The notes below the pieces were generated by a model. That model searched no databases. It worked only from the letters and a program-made list of their open reading frames with translations, and was not told the DNA's origin. Of a DNA stretch of 64,000 bases, positions 31,635-43,789 are shown piece after piece. Origin of the DNA: Diphasiastrum complanatum. Its lineage: Eukaryota; Streptophyta; Lycopodiopsida; Lycopodiales; Lycopodiaceae. The stretch covers positions 41,806,368 to 41,870,367 of the forward strand of contig CM055106.1 of NCBI GenBank assembly GCA_029204225.1, given 5' to 3'. Position 1 is the stretch's first letter; every line of letters starts with the position of its first letter. The position numbers and the translations under genes are program-made.

Positions 31635-33113
31635 ATGGATGGAGCAGCGTTATCTCGAATTGGGCTGGCCGGGCTGGCTGTTATGGGGCAAAATCTGGCA
31701 CTAAACATTGCTGAGAAGGGTTTTCCCATCTCCGTTTATAACCGAACAGCAAGCAAGGTTGATGAGACAGTAAAGCGTGCTGTTCAGGAAGGCAACCTTC
31801 CTTTGAACGGCCACCACAGCCCACAAGATTTTGTGCTCTCAATTAAGAAGCCCAGATCAGTGATCATACTGGTGAAAGCTGGGCTTCCTGTGGATCAAAC
31901 AATAGATACCTTGGCTCGCTACATGGAGCCTGGAGATTGTATTGTCGATGGAGGGAATGAGTGGTATGAGAATACAGAAAGAAGGCTGCAGGCTGTGAAA
32001 GAGAAGGGGCTTCTTTATTTGGGTATGGGCGTCTCTGGTGGAGAGGAGGGGGCTAGATATGGGCCTTCCTTGATGCCTGGCGGCACGCTGGAAGCTTACA
32101 AGTCAATAGAGGATGTTTTGCAAAAGGTGGCAGCGCAGGTGGATGATGGGCCGTGCGTGACTTATGTCGGCGAAGGTGGTGCTGGAAATTTTGTGAAGAT
32201 GGTTCACAATGGCATTGAGTATGGTGACATGCAGCTTATTTCTGAAGCCTACGATGTGCTCAAGTCTGTGGGCGGCCTGACAAATCAGGAGCTTCATGAA
32301 GCATTTTCAGAGTGGAACAAGAGCGAACTGGAGAGCTTTCTTATTGAAATTACTTCGGATATATTCAATGTTAAGGATGACAAAGGCCCTGGTGAGCTGG
32401 TGGACAAGATCCTGGATAAGACAGGCATGAAGGGGACAGGGAAATGGACTGTGCAACAGGCAGCTGAGCTCTCAATTGCAGTGCCCACGATCGCAGCGTC
32501 CCTAGATTCACGATTTCTGAGTGGTTTGAAGGAGGAAAGAGTTGCTGCAGCTAACATTTTCAGAGCAAATGGTTTGGAAGATATTTTAACGCACAAGAAA
32601 CTGCACAAAAAGCAGCTTATTGATGATGTTCGAAAGGCTTTATATGCATCCAAAATTTGCAGCTATGCTCAAGGGATGAATCTTCTCAGGGCCAAGAGCC
32701 TGGAGAAGGGATGGAACCTGAATTTGGGGGAATTAGCTCGAATTTGGAAAGGTGGATGTATCATTCGTGCAGCATTCCTCGACCGGATCAAGAAGGCTTA
32801 CAATCGCAATCCAAATTTAGCTAGTTTACTGATTGATCCTGAATTTGCTCGGGAAATGGTCGAAAGACAGGCAGCATGGCGGCGAGTTGTGAGCCTTGGC
32901 ATAAGTGTTGGAGTTAGCACTCCAGGTATGAGCTCTAGTCTGGCTTACTTTGATACCTACCGCCGTGCTCGGCTTCCTGCCAACCTGGTACAAGCCCAAA
33001 GAGATTACTTTGGTGCACATACCTATGAGAGGGTAGATAAAGATGGAACATACCATACTGAGTGGCACAAGTTGGCCAAACAGAATAAGTTTGCTGCCAA
33101 GTCACGAATGTGA
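31635..33113 (+). CDS. PGD: 6-phosphogluconate dehydrogenase, decarboxylating
   Basis: Intact single-exon gene of 492 residues, the usual plant length. It oxidises 6-phosphogluconate to ribulose 5-phosphate and CO2 with NADP in the oxidative pentose phosphate pathway. Visible features: Rossmann motif IGLAGLAVMGQNLALN (residues 9-24), NADP-type NRT at 36-38, and MGVSGGEEGARYGPSLMPGG. The catalytic segment GGAGNFVKMVHNGIEYGDMQ has K188, H191, N192 and E195 at the known active-site positions. The family signature DKTGMKGTGKWT lies at 261-272. R456 and H462 in QRDYFGAHTYER contact substrate across the dimer. The protein ends AAKSRM, a plant peroxisomal targeting tripeptide. The first ATG in frame is 31635, so there is no plastid peptide. 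The leader upstream has no other start. Confidence 0.97.
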   Translation: MDGAALSRIGLAGLAVMGQNLALNIAEKGFPISVYNRTASKVDETVKRAVQEGNLPLNGHHSPQDFVLSIKKPRSVIILVKAGLPVDQTIDTLARYMEPGDCIVDGGNEWYENTERRLQAVKEKGLLYLGMGVSGGEEGARYGPSLMPGGTLEAYKSIEDVLQKVAAQVDDGPCVTYVGEGGAGNFVKMVHNGIEYGDMQLISEAYDVLKSVGGLTNQELHEAFSEWNKSELESFLIEITSDIFNVKDDKGPGELVDKILDKTGMKGTGKWTVQQAAELSIAVPTIAASLDSRFLSGLKEERVAAANIFRANGLEDILTHKKLHKKQLIDDVRKALYASKICSYAQGMNLLRAKSLEKGWNLNLGELARIWKGGCIIRAAFLDRIKKAYNRNPNLASLLIDPEFAREMVERQAAWRRVVSLGISVGVSTPGMSSSLAYFDTYRRARLPANLVQAQRDYFGAHTYERVDKDGTYHTEWHKLAKQNKFAAKSRM

Positions 33114-33643
33114 TTTGTTTCAATGTTCCAAATATTTTCCTTTCCATCATCTGGATTTTCCGATCCACAGAAAAACTACTTTTTCCCTTCCACTTCAGGT
33201 GTGGGACTTTTAGTTGCTAAGGCATTGAAGGCTGCCACTTCCCTTTATTGCAATTTTTGATCCCAATGTAGGTGGGATCGTAATAGAGTTTAATCAGGAG
33301 ATGAAATGGTTTGAATAATTCTGACAGCTTTTCCCCTTTGAAATTTTTCTCATAATGATTAGGAAGTTTTCAAGTTCTTGGACTTCACATGCAGTTCGTG
33401 AGAAGTGGAGATGCTGATTCAGTTCTGTTCAAGAGCAATTTTTTAGATATATTCTTGTTGCCAAATTGAATGTAGTTTTATCTTCAGCAATGTGGTTGTT
33501 TGGAGGTACCTTAACATAATTGCATGCCTATAGTGGTTAAGCCTGTGAATGACCCTCAAGCTCCTTTATTTCAAATATTAACTGCTCAGTGTTTGGGGTA
33601 AGAGTTCTGTGTCCCTTTGTAAGTTGGACATGATTGTCTAATT

Positions 33644-33774
33644 AGTTTTACCTGTTTTTAATCATGAAACACAATAGTTGTTCATGGGCACTACTCTACT
33701 GAAGAGTAGGAGTTTTACCTGTTTTTAATCATGAAACACAATAGTTGTTCATGGGCACTACTCTACTGAAGACC
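33644..33774. repeat. 67-bp tandem duplication
   Basis: The segment starting agttttacctgtttttaatc at 33644 is repeated at 33711. The two copies are nearly identical up to the ...ctactgaag end, about 650 bp past the 6PGDH stop. Confidence 0.9.
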
Positions 33775-33899
33775 TACTCTACAAACACCTTAAATTTCCT
33801 TTTCAAACAGGCCATACCAATTATTTTCTTTCCAAGTATGCTTTTTACAGAAGATGAGCATCATTTAGCATGTTATTGAATTTTTCCTTTTGAGTCGAT

Positions 33900-34255
33900 G
33901 TATTCGCATATTCGCACATGATAAAATATTTCTTTGCTCTGTTTTTGCAATATCTTTGCCATTTTTTACATACATTGTTCAATTGATTAGAGGCCCAAAT
34001 GTGCGGGCAATGCTTACAAGCACCAAATTTAGCTCACACACAAAATGCATGCCACTCCCAAAGCAATGCATTCATTCATTCACATTGCATAATATTTCTT
34101 TGCTTTGTTTTCGCAATGTCTTTGCGTTCTTTTTAAATACAATGTTCCGTCAATTAGAAGCCCAGATGCTTAGGCAATGCCTGCAAGGACTAGGTCTAAA
34201 TCCCACACATGAAATGCATGCCACCCTCAAAATCAATGCATTCACACGAGAAACA
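33900..34255. repeat. Diverged tandem duplication of about 175 bp
   Basis: Copy 1 (from attcgcacatgataaaatat) and copy 2 (from cattcacattgcataatattt) share the blocks atttctttgct.tgttttgcaat, gcccaaatg and aaatgcatgccac in the same order, with many substitutions. Confidence 0.7.
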
Positions 34256-35015
34256 TAAACAAAAAATGGACGCTATGGTCCTCGATAATCGATGCTCCCA
34301 CGTACAAAATCAATCAAATGCTCCCACGCATAAAGTGACCTACCTTTTACAACTAAACAAAAAACTTGTTGTCTCGAGACGTGTGTCATGAGAATTTTGA
34401 TTGCTCCATACACTTTAGAGTAGTAATATATAAACTACGTATGGAGTAAGGTTTGATCACTTCATGGCAGTCGGCTTTCAATATTGCCAAAAAATGGCCA
34501 GTGAAAAAAATGTGGCTAATTTCATTGAAACAAGGGCAATAAGGTTACAATGTAGAGTGCAATTGGTTGTTGAGGTCACCTCATTTTTTCTAACGCCTCA
34601 CATTTCTTTTGTATTGTTTACAAGTCATTGAAATCAAGCAAAAAATTAAAAATAGTTATCATTATCAAGAAGCACACTAATTACGTGTTTGGTCAATATA
34701 TAGCTAAAAATTTTACCCCCTTAATCATTATCGATGAAATTGAATAGTTTGACCTATTTTCATAGCCAACAATTTATGACTCATACTCAATTCTAGTTGC
34801 ATCTTATTCAAATTGAGTAATTTGGGCCTTACCTCCTATACAATTAGTGGTCCAAACTTTAAACTCCTAACTTCTGATGAAGCTTAGAATCTACTTGAAT
34901 TTCTAGCATGATTTTATAATCCAAAGATCTGAATAGTCATTCATCGTGGATGCATAAATTTTGAATAGCAAGTGCTACATTACTTTTGGTTTAGGAAACA
35001 ACACATTAATATGAT

Positions 35016-35195
35016 TTGGTATGGTGATAGGTCTCTTTAGATCATGCGTTGTAATGTTCATTGGGATCTATATGACAAAATACTAATTCCGATAGAGGTC
35101 GGGTATTGGTATGGTGATAGGTCTCTTTAGATCATGCGTTCTAATGTTCATTAGAGTCTATATGACAAAATACTAATCCCGATAGAGGTCGGTTA
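35016..35195. repeat. 90-bp tandem duplication
   Basis: ttggtatggtgataggtctc begins at 35016 and 35106. The copies differ at only a few bases. It directly precedes the GA microsatellite. Confidence 0.9.
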
Positions 35196-35219
35196 TTGGA
35201 TTGATTGTGCTTCGCTAAC

Positions 35220-35365
<146 letters not shown>

Positions 35366-35873
35366 TTGTATTGATTACACTTACTACATTCATCCTCTTC
35401 ATTTTAAAAAATAGAGCTTTTCACAAGAATTTGTGCATGTCATTGAAATGACAATCATAGATATGGGGCTTTTACAAAAGAAAACATATCAACACAACTT
35501 CTTGTATTAATTTTTTTTTATACTATCTTATTGTGACAATAATCTTTTGTTCTAAAAACAAATGTAGAATGTTTTTGTCATTGCAAATTAGTCTTTTCAT
35601 AGTTGATATCACTTTGTGGAGTACAAAATCTGTTTGGGAGTTGAGCAAAATCATTAGGTAATTATCAAAAGTAACTACACAAGCAACTAAGATTGCCAAA
35701 AGCTCTTATTGAAAAAGCCGCATTGAAAATCCAACAATAAGTGGAGGATGGGTCTGTTTGGACTTGTCTTTTAAAGCTGGTCCTTTACATAAAATGGAGG
35801 TGGGCAATGACCATCACTAAGAAATTAACTCATTGCTTAGACGTTTTGGCTCAAATAACGGTAAACCCCCGGT

Positions 35874-35874
<1 letters not shown>

Positions 35875-35907
<33 letters not shown>

Positions 35908-35908
35908 C
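35875..35908. repeat. (CA)n microsatellite, 17 units
   Basis: Pure CA run of 34 bp. Confidence 0.95.
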
Positions 35909-36080
35909 ATAAGAGAAATTCTAAAAAAATTGTTAAAATTGGAAATGTACGTAAGACTAAGCAATAAAATTGGCTTACCAAATTTAATAGATCTGTGTTG
36001 ACTCCTCCAGTGCAAATGCATAGGTCCATCTTTGCTCGAACATACATCATGATTATCATGTTGATGAGAAGGATCCTACT

Positions 36081-37392
36081 TTGGATGGTGATGATAATGG
36101 ACCTTCATCAAGTCAAAAGCCAAGGAGAACATCAAGAGAAAGACAAGTATCTTCAAGGCTCACATATGATCAAAAGGGTAAGCAAGTAGTTTCTGGAAAT
36201 TATGTTGCTTTCCTAACCTCTTTGGATGAGCCTACAAGTATAGATCAAGCAAGGAAAGAAGAGGAGTGGATCCCAGCAATGGATCTTGAGTATCAAGCTC
36301 TTATGAAGAGTGGAACATCTTTTGGAGGATCTTCTTGTGTACATGGAGCTATGCAAGTGGATGGATGTAAAATCAAGTAATGGATCTGGAAAGAAAAAAA
36401 ATTCAATGACTTTGATGGTTAAGTTGAAGATCAAGAGGTTGATCTCAAAGGGCTTCAACTAGTCAAAAGGGATGGCAATTTGGAGCTAGTCAAGAGCATC
36501 AAAGGAGAGGTAATTGGCAAAGGTGTTATGGATCTGTTTTTGCAGCATATTGAAGACTCAAGTAAGGTCAAAGGAACATCAAGGAAGTGTTTTTCAAGTC
36601 TACTTTACTTGTTCTGTCTCATGTTTGAGCAATTTCATGTGGATGTGTGCAAATTGTCAAGATATGGTAAACCTAGCTACATTGGTGAGCATTGTTTTGA
36701 TGTTGGATTTGTACTAGCATTCTTGGCTGGTTTTGCTGATGGAAATGAAGCTATTGGAGGTTCATTATGTCACTTATTCATGACCAAGTCATCAAGGGAT
36801 GATGACATCTTGTGGCAAGATGGAAATGGGAGCTCAATCATGGAGTATCATGGTGGATACTGGCAACAAAGGACAAAGGAGGAGGAGACATGCAAGCGAA
36901 TGTTGATCACTCACATTTATTATTGTTTGCTGTATTTTTACAGAGTCCAGAGTTGGAAGCATGGTGGAATCATTTCATTTACATTCTATTTGATTCTTCA
37001 TGTTCTAGTTACATCTTGATATGTAAAATTGATGTAAGAAATAGTGAAACATCTTGAAGTGGACACTATTCTCTATACCAATTATCGTTGTTTATATTTT
37101 GAGCATTACATGATCATTGAAAGGAGGTCTGTTCTCAGGAAGAAGGCCATTCTTATGATGGATCAAAGTTCTATGGTAAAAAAAAAAACTATGCTAGGAA
37201 CTAGCATATTGAGATACAATATCACTTTGTGAGGGAGCAAGTCATTGCAAAGGAGGTGGAGCTTCAACATGTGTCTTCAAGGGAATGTGTAGCTGATATC
37301 TTCACCAAAGCATTGGGAAGAGACTTGTTCATGAAGCATAGGACTTCACTTGGAGTGCTATCAAAGTCTATGCTAAAACTAGTTGAAGAGGG
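36081..37392 (+). pseudogene. Copia RT N-terminus and RNase H remnants
   Basis: 36081-36380 encodes PRRTSRERQVSSRLTYDQK, then SLDEPTSIDQARKEEEWIPA, MDLEYQALMKSGT, the entry to RT. 36480-37180 contains no RT motif that I recognise although one frame is open for 179 codons. 37180-37390 encodes HIEIQYHFVREQVIAKEVEL and CVADIFTKALGRD, the end of RNase H. The reading frames are broken, so it is inactive. Confidence 0.75.
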
Positions 37393-37394
37393 AG

Positions 37395-38043
37395 TGTGAA
37401 AGATTCAACTAGTTTCATCATATTTTGCTATATTTCCATATTTGGCATATTGAGGCCAAAACTTGTTTTAGACTTAGAGGTTGACTTTTCAAAGTTCATC
37501 AGTCTAAATTTCATCTGAATAAACACTTTTTGAAAGTGTGGAAAAGTTAGAATGCGAGTTTGAGTAGATTCAAATTTGAATAAATGGGTACATTGAATCT
37601 AGACCCAAAATTAGTAGGGTTAGCATTTTGGTGGGAAAGCCAAGTGGTTAAATAGGGTTTGGACCTGCTATAAAAAGATGTAACTTGTGGAGATAGTTAT
37701 CTTCTCTCTTCTCTATCTCATTTCATGCTTATACATGGTTCTTTTGGGTTTACTATCCATTGGTGCACTATCTTGTTGATTGCTTGCAATTCTATGTGTA
37801 GAATGATCTATATTTGCTATTTTTGGATCCGCACGTGTGAAATACAATAGCTTGCTGGTTTTGTATGGACAGCAACAGTACTTTATCATTTCATTCAAGT
37901 TTGGTCAAGTTCTATTAGTGTTTGCATCTCATTTTGTGTGTAGATGCTGATTTTTCTACATTGGTGAGATTGTTAGTGTATTTCTCTTTCTAACCAAAGA
38001 TCATTCAAGTAGATTGGATCATAATGATCTGAAATCTTTCACA
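37395..38043 (+). repeat. Copia 3' LTR with TATA box
   Basis: Ends are inverted, TGTGAAAGATT...AATCTTTCACA, over 649 bp. A TATAAAA box lies at about 37670 followed by CT-rich sequence where R would start. It directly follows the polypurine tract. Confidence 0.8.
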
Positions 38044-38946
38044 TTTCATACCACTAGCCAAGAAAGTGATTATGGAATGAATTTGAGTAGTTTTAAAGAT
38101 AATTTGATGTGATGCACAAAACATAAGTTGGATGAAACCAAAATAATAAATGATCTTGTAAACAACAATGAAGCTATAACATTTACTTGTGCCTTTGACT
38201 TGGCTAGTTTAAAATGATCTTCGGTTGGAACTTGGACCCACTTTGCTTCAATAAACTTTTCTTTCTACGTTCAACTGAACAAGAAAAATTATTTTATCAT
38301 ATACTTTTCTACTTGAGTTTTTCATAAATATGTCACACTCTAACATATAGTGTGATTTTTGAGTAAAAGTTGTAACCATTTTGATTATCTCATGTGCTTA
38401 GATAATATAGTTGTTACTATAGCCTATCACTACACCTTGATGTCATCAACATATTTTTTTATGAAGAAAATATTCAATCTCCTATTTAGATTTGTTGTAT
38501 TTCATGTTATCATGAAAAAATCAATCCTTTGCAATAACAGAGATATGATAGATCATCTACAATGCAGAGATATGATAGATCATCTACAATGGGAAAAAGT
38601 AAATGTAGTTAAAAGAAAATTCTAACTAGATAATATTGACACAATAAGACAATATAAGTTAGTCATATTTCTTGAAATTTTCAGGGTTTTATACTTAATT
38701 CAAAAGAATAGAAAACTCTAAATGGTTATTTGTTTTTGGGTTTCAATCAACTAGTTCAAAAGATATATAATTGTCTTTGAAAACAACATACAATGTCTAC
38801 CAAAATTATTCTATTTGTAATAATTAATTTAACTAACTATTTGTTGGGTAAAAATTTAACTTGCATAAGCTTGCTCTTTTTCTTTAAAAAATTTATTAGA
38901 TACGACTAGAGATGGCATCACTATGTAAGGAGTAAGATTCTTGACA
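38044..38946. other. AT-rich non-coding stretch
   Basis: No gene is seen. It includes a 27-bp tandem duplication (agatatgatagatcatctac) at 38540-38593. Confidence 0.5.
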
Positions 38947-39085
38947 GAGAGGTAAACTGAACGTACTGTGGACGCAAAACATGATCGCAGATGTGTTTAC
39001 CAAGGCTTTGAACATTGATGCACACCGTAAATTTTGTGCATTGCTTAGTCTAAAGATCAAGGCATTCATGGATCCATATGTATCT
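38947..39085 (+). pseudogene. Copia RNase H C-terminal fragment
   Basis: Plus-strand frame NVLWTQNMIADVFTKALNID, then HRKFCALLSLKIKAFMDPY, the end of a copia RNase H like that at 9034-9100. One base appears lost at the left edge. The orientation is opposite to the adjoining minus-strand copia. Confidence 0.75.
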
Positions 39086-39236
39086 TGCTTCTTTGGGAGC
39101 CATGAAATGACCATCTCCAATTTGCACATATCCATATTGAACTTTTAAAAATTGAAGTAGCACATTTGGATTGACATATGAAGACAAAAATTGCAACCTC
39201 TAACTACCTCAATGCCCAAAATATAGTGCAAGGATC

Positions 39237-39974
39237 CTAGACCTTGCATTTTGAATTCCCTACACAATACCATCTTGGTTTATCAATTAGATCAACATTG
39301 TTTCCACAAAAAAAGATATCATCTACATACAATGAGAGAATAACTATATCACCATCATAAAATTTAAAGTACAATGAAGGATATGAGTCACTTAGAGTAA
39401 ATCCAAGTGAGATAAGGAAGGAATTCAACCGAGCATGCCATGATCTTGGTGCTTGCTTCAAGCCATACAAGCTTTTCTTGAGTAGGCACACTTTGTCTTC
39501 AAATCCAAGTGGATGAAGCCCTTGGCTTGCTCCATATAGATCTCCTCCTCAAGATAGCCATACAAGAAAGCATTAGACACATCCATTTAAAAAACCATCC
39601 AATTGAAATGTTAAGATAAAGCAATCAAGATTCTGATTATTGTCATCTTGGCCATGGGTGAAAAGGTCTCCTTGTAGTCCAAACCTTTGATTTGTGCATA
39701 GCCTTTTGTACATGGTCGAGCCTAAATTTTTTTTGATTGATCCATCTTGATTGGATCTAGTTTTAAACACCCATTTATAGCCACTTGCTTTCTTGCTAGA
39801 TGGAAGGTCTACTAGTTGCCAAGTATGACTTTCAGTCAATGCATTGTACTCTAGGGTCATGGCTTCATACCAATCTTTTGAATCTAATGCTTCTTGAACA
39901 CTTAAAAATTCTTCAAAGGAAATAAATAATGCATTAGAGATGCTACCAACTTCAGCTTGCCTCCTTTTTATCAA
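39237..39974 (-). pseudogene. Copia reverse transcriptase fragment
   Basis: 39974-39573 gives EALDSKDWYEAMTLEYNALT, SHTWQLVDLPSSKK and GYKWVFKTRSNQDGSI, after which frames break. 39491-39237 gives CLLKKSLYGLKQAPRSWHAR and LSLYVDDIFFCGNN with the catalytic YVDD intact. RT would copy element RNA to DNA. Stops and shifts prevent expression. Confidence 0.85.
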
Positions 39975-39999
39975 GATAGGTGAGCCTCAAAGGCTCGAA

Positions 40000-41356
40000 T
40001 TTGCATCTAGAAGACCTTCTTGGAGAAATAAGGTCTTGAAATTCCTCCTCTCCAAGTCTTGGGCCATCTCCATCAATGACTTGAACACTTTGTGGTTGAG
40101 AAGATGCTTGATCAAGAAAATTTGTGGATGCTCCATCTAGCTTGAAGATCTTTCCTTCATGAACAATTACATCTCTACTAATTACAATATTTTAAGTAGA
40201 GATTACATAGACCCTATAAGCTTTGCTTGAAGAACAATAACCAACAAATATTCCCTTCATTGAATTGGGATCTTCTTTTGTTCTTACATGAAAAGGTACA
40301 TGCACAAAGCATATGGATCCAAAGATCCTCAAATGACTAACATTTGTTTTCTTCTTAAACAACAAGTCAAGTCATATGGTGTTTTACAATCTAGAGCATT
40401 ACTTGGTGATCTACTACAAAGATAAAAGCAAAAGATATTACTTCTCCCCAAAAGGACTTGGGAAGATGAGCATCCATCCTTAAGGCCTTTTCACATTCAC
40501 AGAGAGTACATTTTTCCTCTGGGCCACCTTATTTTGTTGAGGTTTGTAGGGCCATGAATAATCCTTCTTGATGCCATTTTGCTCACAAATTTTTTGAAGC
40601 TCATGGAGATGTACTCTCTCCACCTCCATCCGACCTTAGCACCTTGATCTTGGTACTAAATTGCTTCTCCACAAGGACCTTGAAATTCAAAAAAGGCTCA
40701 AACACCATAGGTCTAGAAGATAAGAGATATATCCAAGTGTATCTATCATCATCATCAATAAATGTGACAAACATAGTTACTCCTCCATTGTTTTGACTAC
40801 ATAAAAAGTGCACATCCAAGTGGATTAGATACAAAATTTGAGATGATCTATTAAAGGAGATTCTAGGAGAAGTCATCTTGTGTGCTTTTTCCAGAGCACA
40901 AGTTTCACATGTCTCACCATTCTTCATCAAGATCTTTGGCAATCCAAGGACTTTTGCATCTCTACACATTGTCTCCATAGCTTTGAAGTTGGGATGGCCC
41001 AACCTTTTGTGCCAAAGTTCAACTTGAGAGAGCTCCTCATTGGCCATCAAAATTCCACATGTGCATCTTAGAAATCTTGTTCCCCTTACAATCATCTCTC
41101 CACCCCTCTTGATAAAGCAAGCATTCACATCAAATTCAACTTGAAATCCACTATTCACCAACATATTCCCAACACTTAACAAGCTTTTAGTGATGTTAGG
41201 CACATACAATACATCATCAAGTTGCAAGATCTTGGACGATCCAAGAACCATAGGAACACATCCTACCCCTTCTATCTTGCATTCATGATCATTTGCTGTA
41301 AAAATATACTTCTTAGTTGCATTATTAGAGGAAATTTTAGAGAATTTTCTTTTCAT
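40000..41356 (-). pseudogene. Copia protease end, pre-integrase and integrase
   Basis: 41356-40601 is open for 251 codons: VLYVPNITKSLLSVGNML (end of protease), VELWHKRLGHPNFKAM (pre-integrase), CETCALEKAHKM (zinc finger), and VTFIDDDDRYTWIYLL and KVLRSDGGGE (catalytic core). Beyond 40600 the integrase C-terminal half is present but frame-broken. It includes a segment similar to the plus-strand fragment at 47.6 kb (SRDVI, then KIFKLDGAST). The protease active-site DSG lies upstream in a damaged stretch near 41370-41390. Confidence 0.8.
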
Positions 41357-41423
41357 TGGTCATGTGGGATCTAGCTCCACTATCAATCCACTCCTTTGAA
41401 GCTTGAGGATGAAAAAATGGATG

Positions 41424-41890
41424 TCATGAGTGATTCCTCTTGATCACTCTCCTCTCCTTCATTTGTGATGATGGCTTGCTTTCTTGTGCTCTTTTCTTCT
41501 TGAAGCACTCACAAGAAAAGTGCCCTTTCTTGACACAAAAGTAGCACTTTAGTGTGGATTTGTCCTTCTGTCTTAGTTGTTGATGAAGATGAATGATGAT
41601 CATCACCATCCTCCTTGAGATGCTCGGCCTTCTTTTTAAATGCTCCTTTTTCCTTTCCCTTGTCTTTCCCATGGATGAATAGTGTTCTGTCATCTCCTCC
41701 ATCTTTGAGGAGGATTTGTCCCATTATAGATATGACATTGGCTTGCCTACTCTCCTCAGCTACAAGGACTCCTTGTAGGCATTCCATAGTAGGAAGGTTC
41801 TCTTAGATGGCATAATATTGGACTAGATTGAAATAGTCCTCATTGACTCCATTCAAGACCACTTGAACGAGCTCTCTTTGATTTATTGGC
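41424..41890 (-). pseudogene. Copia gag C-terminus with zinc knuckle
   Basis: Minus strand from about 41885: ELVQVVLNGVNEDYFNLVQ, then ECLQGVLVAEESRQANV, a Lys-rich stretch, and the knuckle CYFCVKKGHFSCEC, complete. Two frames are needed to read it. The gag N-terminal half is cut off near 41890. Confidence 0.8.
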
Positions 41891-43274
41891 TCTCAAATAC
41901 AACAAAAGAATATATTTTTAGAGTGAATTTCATTCCTTGCATCAACTCCCAGATCCTAGTTCACACTAAGATCAAACTAATCACAACTCGTAAGGAACTA
42001 GTCTCAACAAACCACTACTTGTAATAGAACTCACTAATTTTGATACAAATCAATCGGATTTGTAATCAACAATTTCTTCTACTACAAGAATGTTTCCTAA
42101 TCTTTCTTCCCTCACATCTTCTAACTAGATATCTACTACAATCCTTAGAAAATTCTTGAAATATCAAAATATCCTGTTGATCCTAATTCTTAAAACATGT
42201 TCCTCATCTATTTGTATTACGGATTCCTCCTAGAATCTACGCAATATATGTTTCTCCTAGATAACTTTCTATTCTTTCTACTTCTCTCCCTTTTAATAGG
42301 AAACCTCACGAGTTTCCAAGGGGTGCATATCATGCCTAGGTGAAATTTCAAAGAATAATTTCAAAAAATCTTGAAAGTCAAGAAAGGTGTTGCATCAACG
42401 TAACCGAATACACTTAATGTCCCAACACACTTTTCTGAATGACTTATCCAAAGATTGTCTTTGTTACCATTATAGAAAATTGACCCGTATAATCAAAAAA
42501 AGATTTATTGAATATTCAAGGAGGAATGACATATTAGGAGAAAGATTTAGTAACCATTCATGTAACCATTTAGTAACCATTCATGTGACATATTAGGAGA
42601 AAGATTTAGTAACCATTCATCTGTTTTTGTAAATTTGAGATATTCATAAGGGGTCATAACCAATACCTCAAATTTCGAACAAAACATCCTTTTGTGACAG
42701 ATAGTATTATGCATCATTCAAAATTTATGATTGTACTATGGTCAACTCCATCCAGTTAGTTTCAGATCTTCCTTTTGGAATTGCATGCATCTTTTACCAC
42801 AAGTTCTTCCTCCAAGAAGACCCTCCACAACCCGATCAGATCATCCAAGAATTGCTGAATTTCTTTGGAATCTATTTGTCTCATATAGAATTTTAAAGTC
42901 TCTAGATCCGACAAATGACTCATATAATGTTTGAGTCCCACGTATCGGTACTATCAAAGTTCACATGAATGCCTTTAAATTCGAACTTTATAGTACAAAG
43001 TCCAACTGACATTTTTCTTCATTCTTTTCTTAATGTTTTCGGTCACTGTAAGGATTGTAGGACTTGGCCTAACATTCCTTGAGTAACAGATGAAAAGAAT
43101 GAGTGGGAATGAGATGTTGCAATTAGAATTGCTCTATTAACGGGTTGAATTTAATGTGCAAAAAATTGCATAATCTTTTATTCAACCTTAGAGCTTTCCG
43201 ATCAAAGCATTTTTTGGTCAAATTTCTCGGTTCTTAAGAAATGTAATGCTTGGTTGGGTCCTGTTCAGGCCACG

Positions 43275-43288
43275 GCTCGGGCCCGAGC
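43275..43288. other. 14-bp perfect GC palindrome
   Basis: gctcgggcccgagc is self-complementary and lies in a short GC-rich island within AT-rich DNA. Confidence 0.9.
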
Positions 43289-43789
43289 AGTCGGCCTTCT
43301 ACGCCGAGAGAGAGAGAGAGAGAGAGAGAGTGTTATGCAGGTCCATGCAAGGGATGGCGCCTAGCTGCGCCCAGGGAGGAGGTCTCAGATAAGGCTTCTT
43401 GATCCAAATCAGACACAGATCTATTTACTAGGATAAATTTTGGAGACTTTTCAGATTCTGTTTTACAGATTATGAGCCTTTCACTGCTCAAATCAACCAC
43501 AAGCTATAAAAACCACTTTTTGAAGAGTGCAATCAGCTGTAGTAGGGCGGTTTTGCTTGTTAATAAAATACACTTACTTCAATCAACTGCTTTTCATTAT
43601 ATTTGCAGTTCTTTTATAGCTATGCACCTGGTTGTTCTAGGAAGTAGAATCTGAAAAGTTTTAAGAAGCAAAGTCTATGTAGGTTAAAACTTCTTTCGTT
43701 ATAGTTTTCTCTTACACAGCTGTAAACAAACCTGTGAATAGTACATTGGAAGTTTTGCTTGATAAGAGTTTCTTTATCAAAAAGTAATT

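Larger units (their letters stand above)
36041..38043 (+). mobile_element. Ty1/copia 3' portion with 3' LTR
   Basis: Linker/RT start at 36081-36380, a scrambled middle (36480-37180), RNase H (37180-37390), a polypurine tract (GAAGAGGGAG) and a 649-bp LTR. The 5' half is missing. Confidence 0.75.
39237..41890 (-). mobile_element. Ty1/copia internal region (gag to RT), no LTRs
   Basis: The minus-strand order is gag C-terminus with zinc knuckle (41890-41424), protease end and pre-integrase/integrase (41356-40601), integrase C-terminus (40600-40000), RT start and RT fragment (39974-39237). The 5' LTR, gag N-terminus, RNase H and 3' LTR are missing. Confidence 0.85.
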
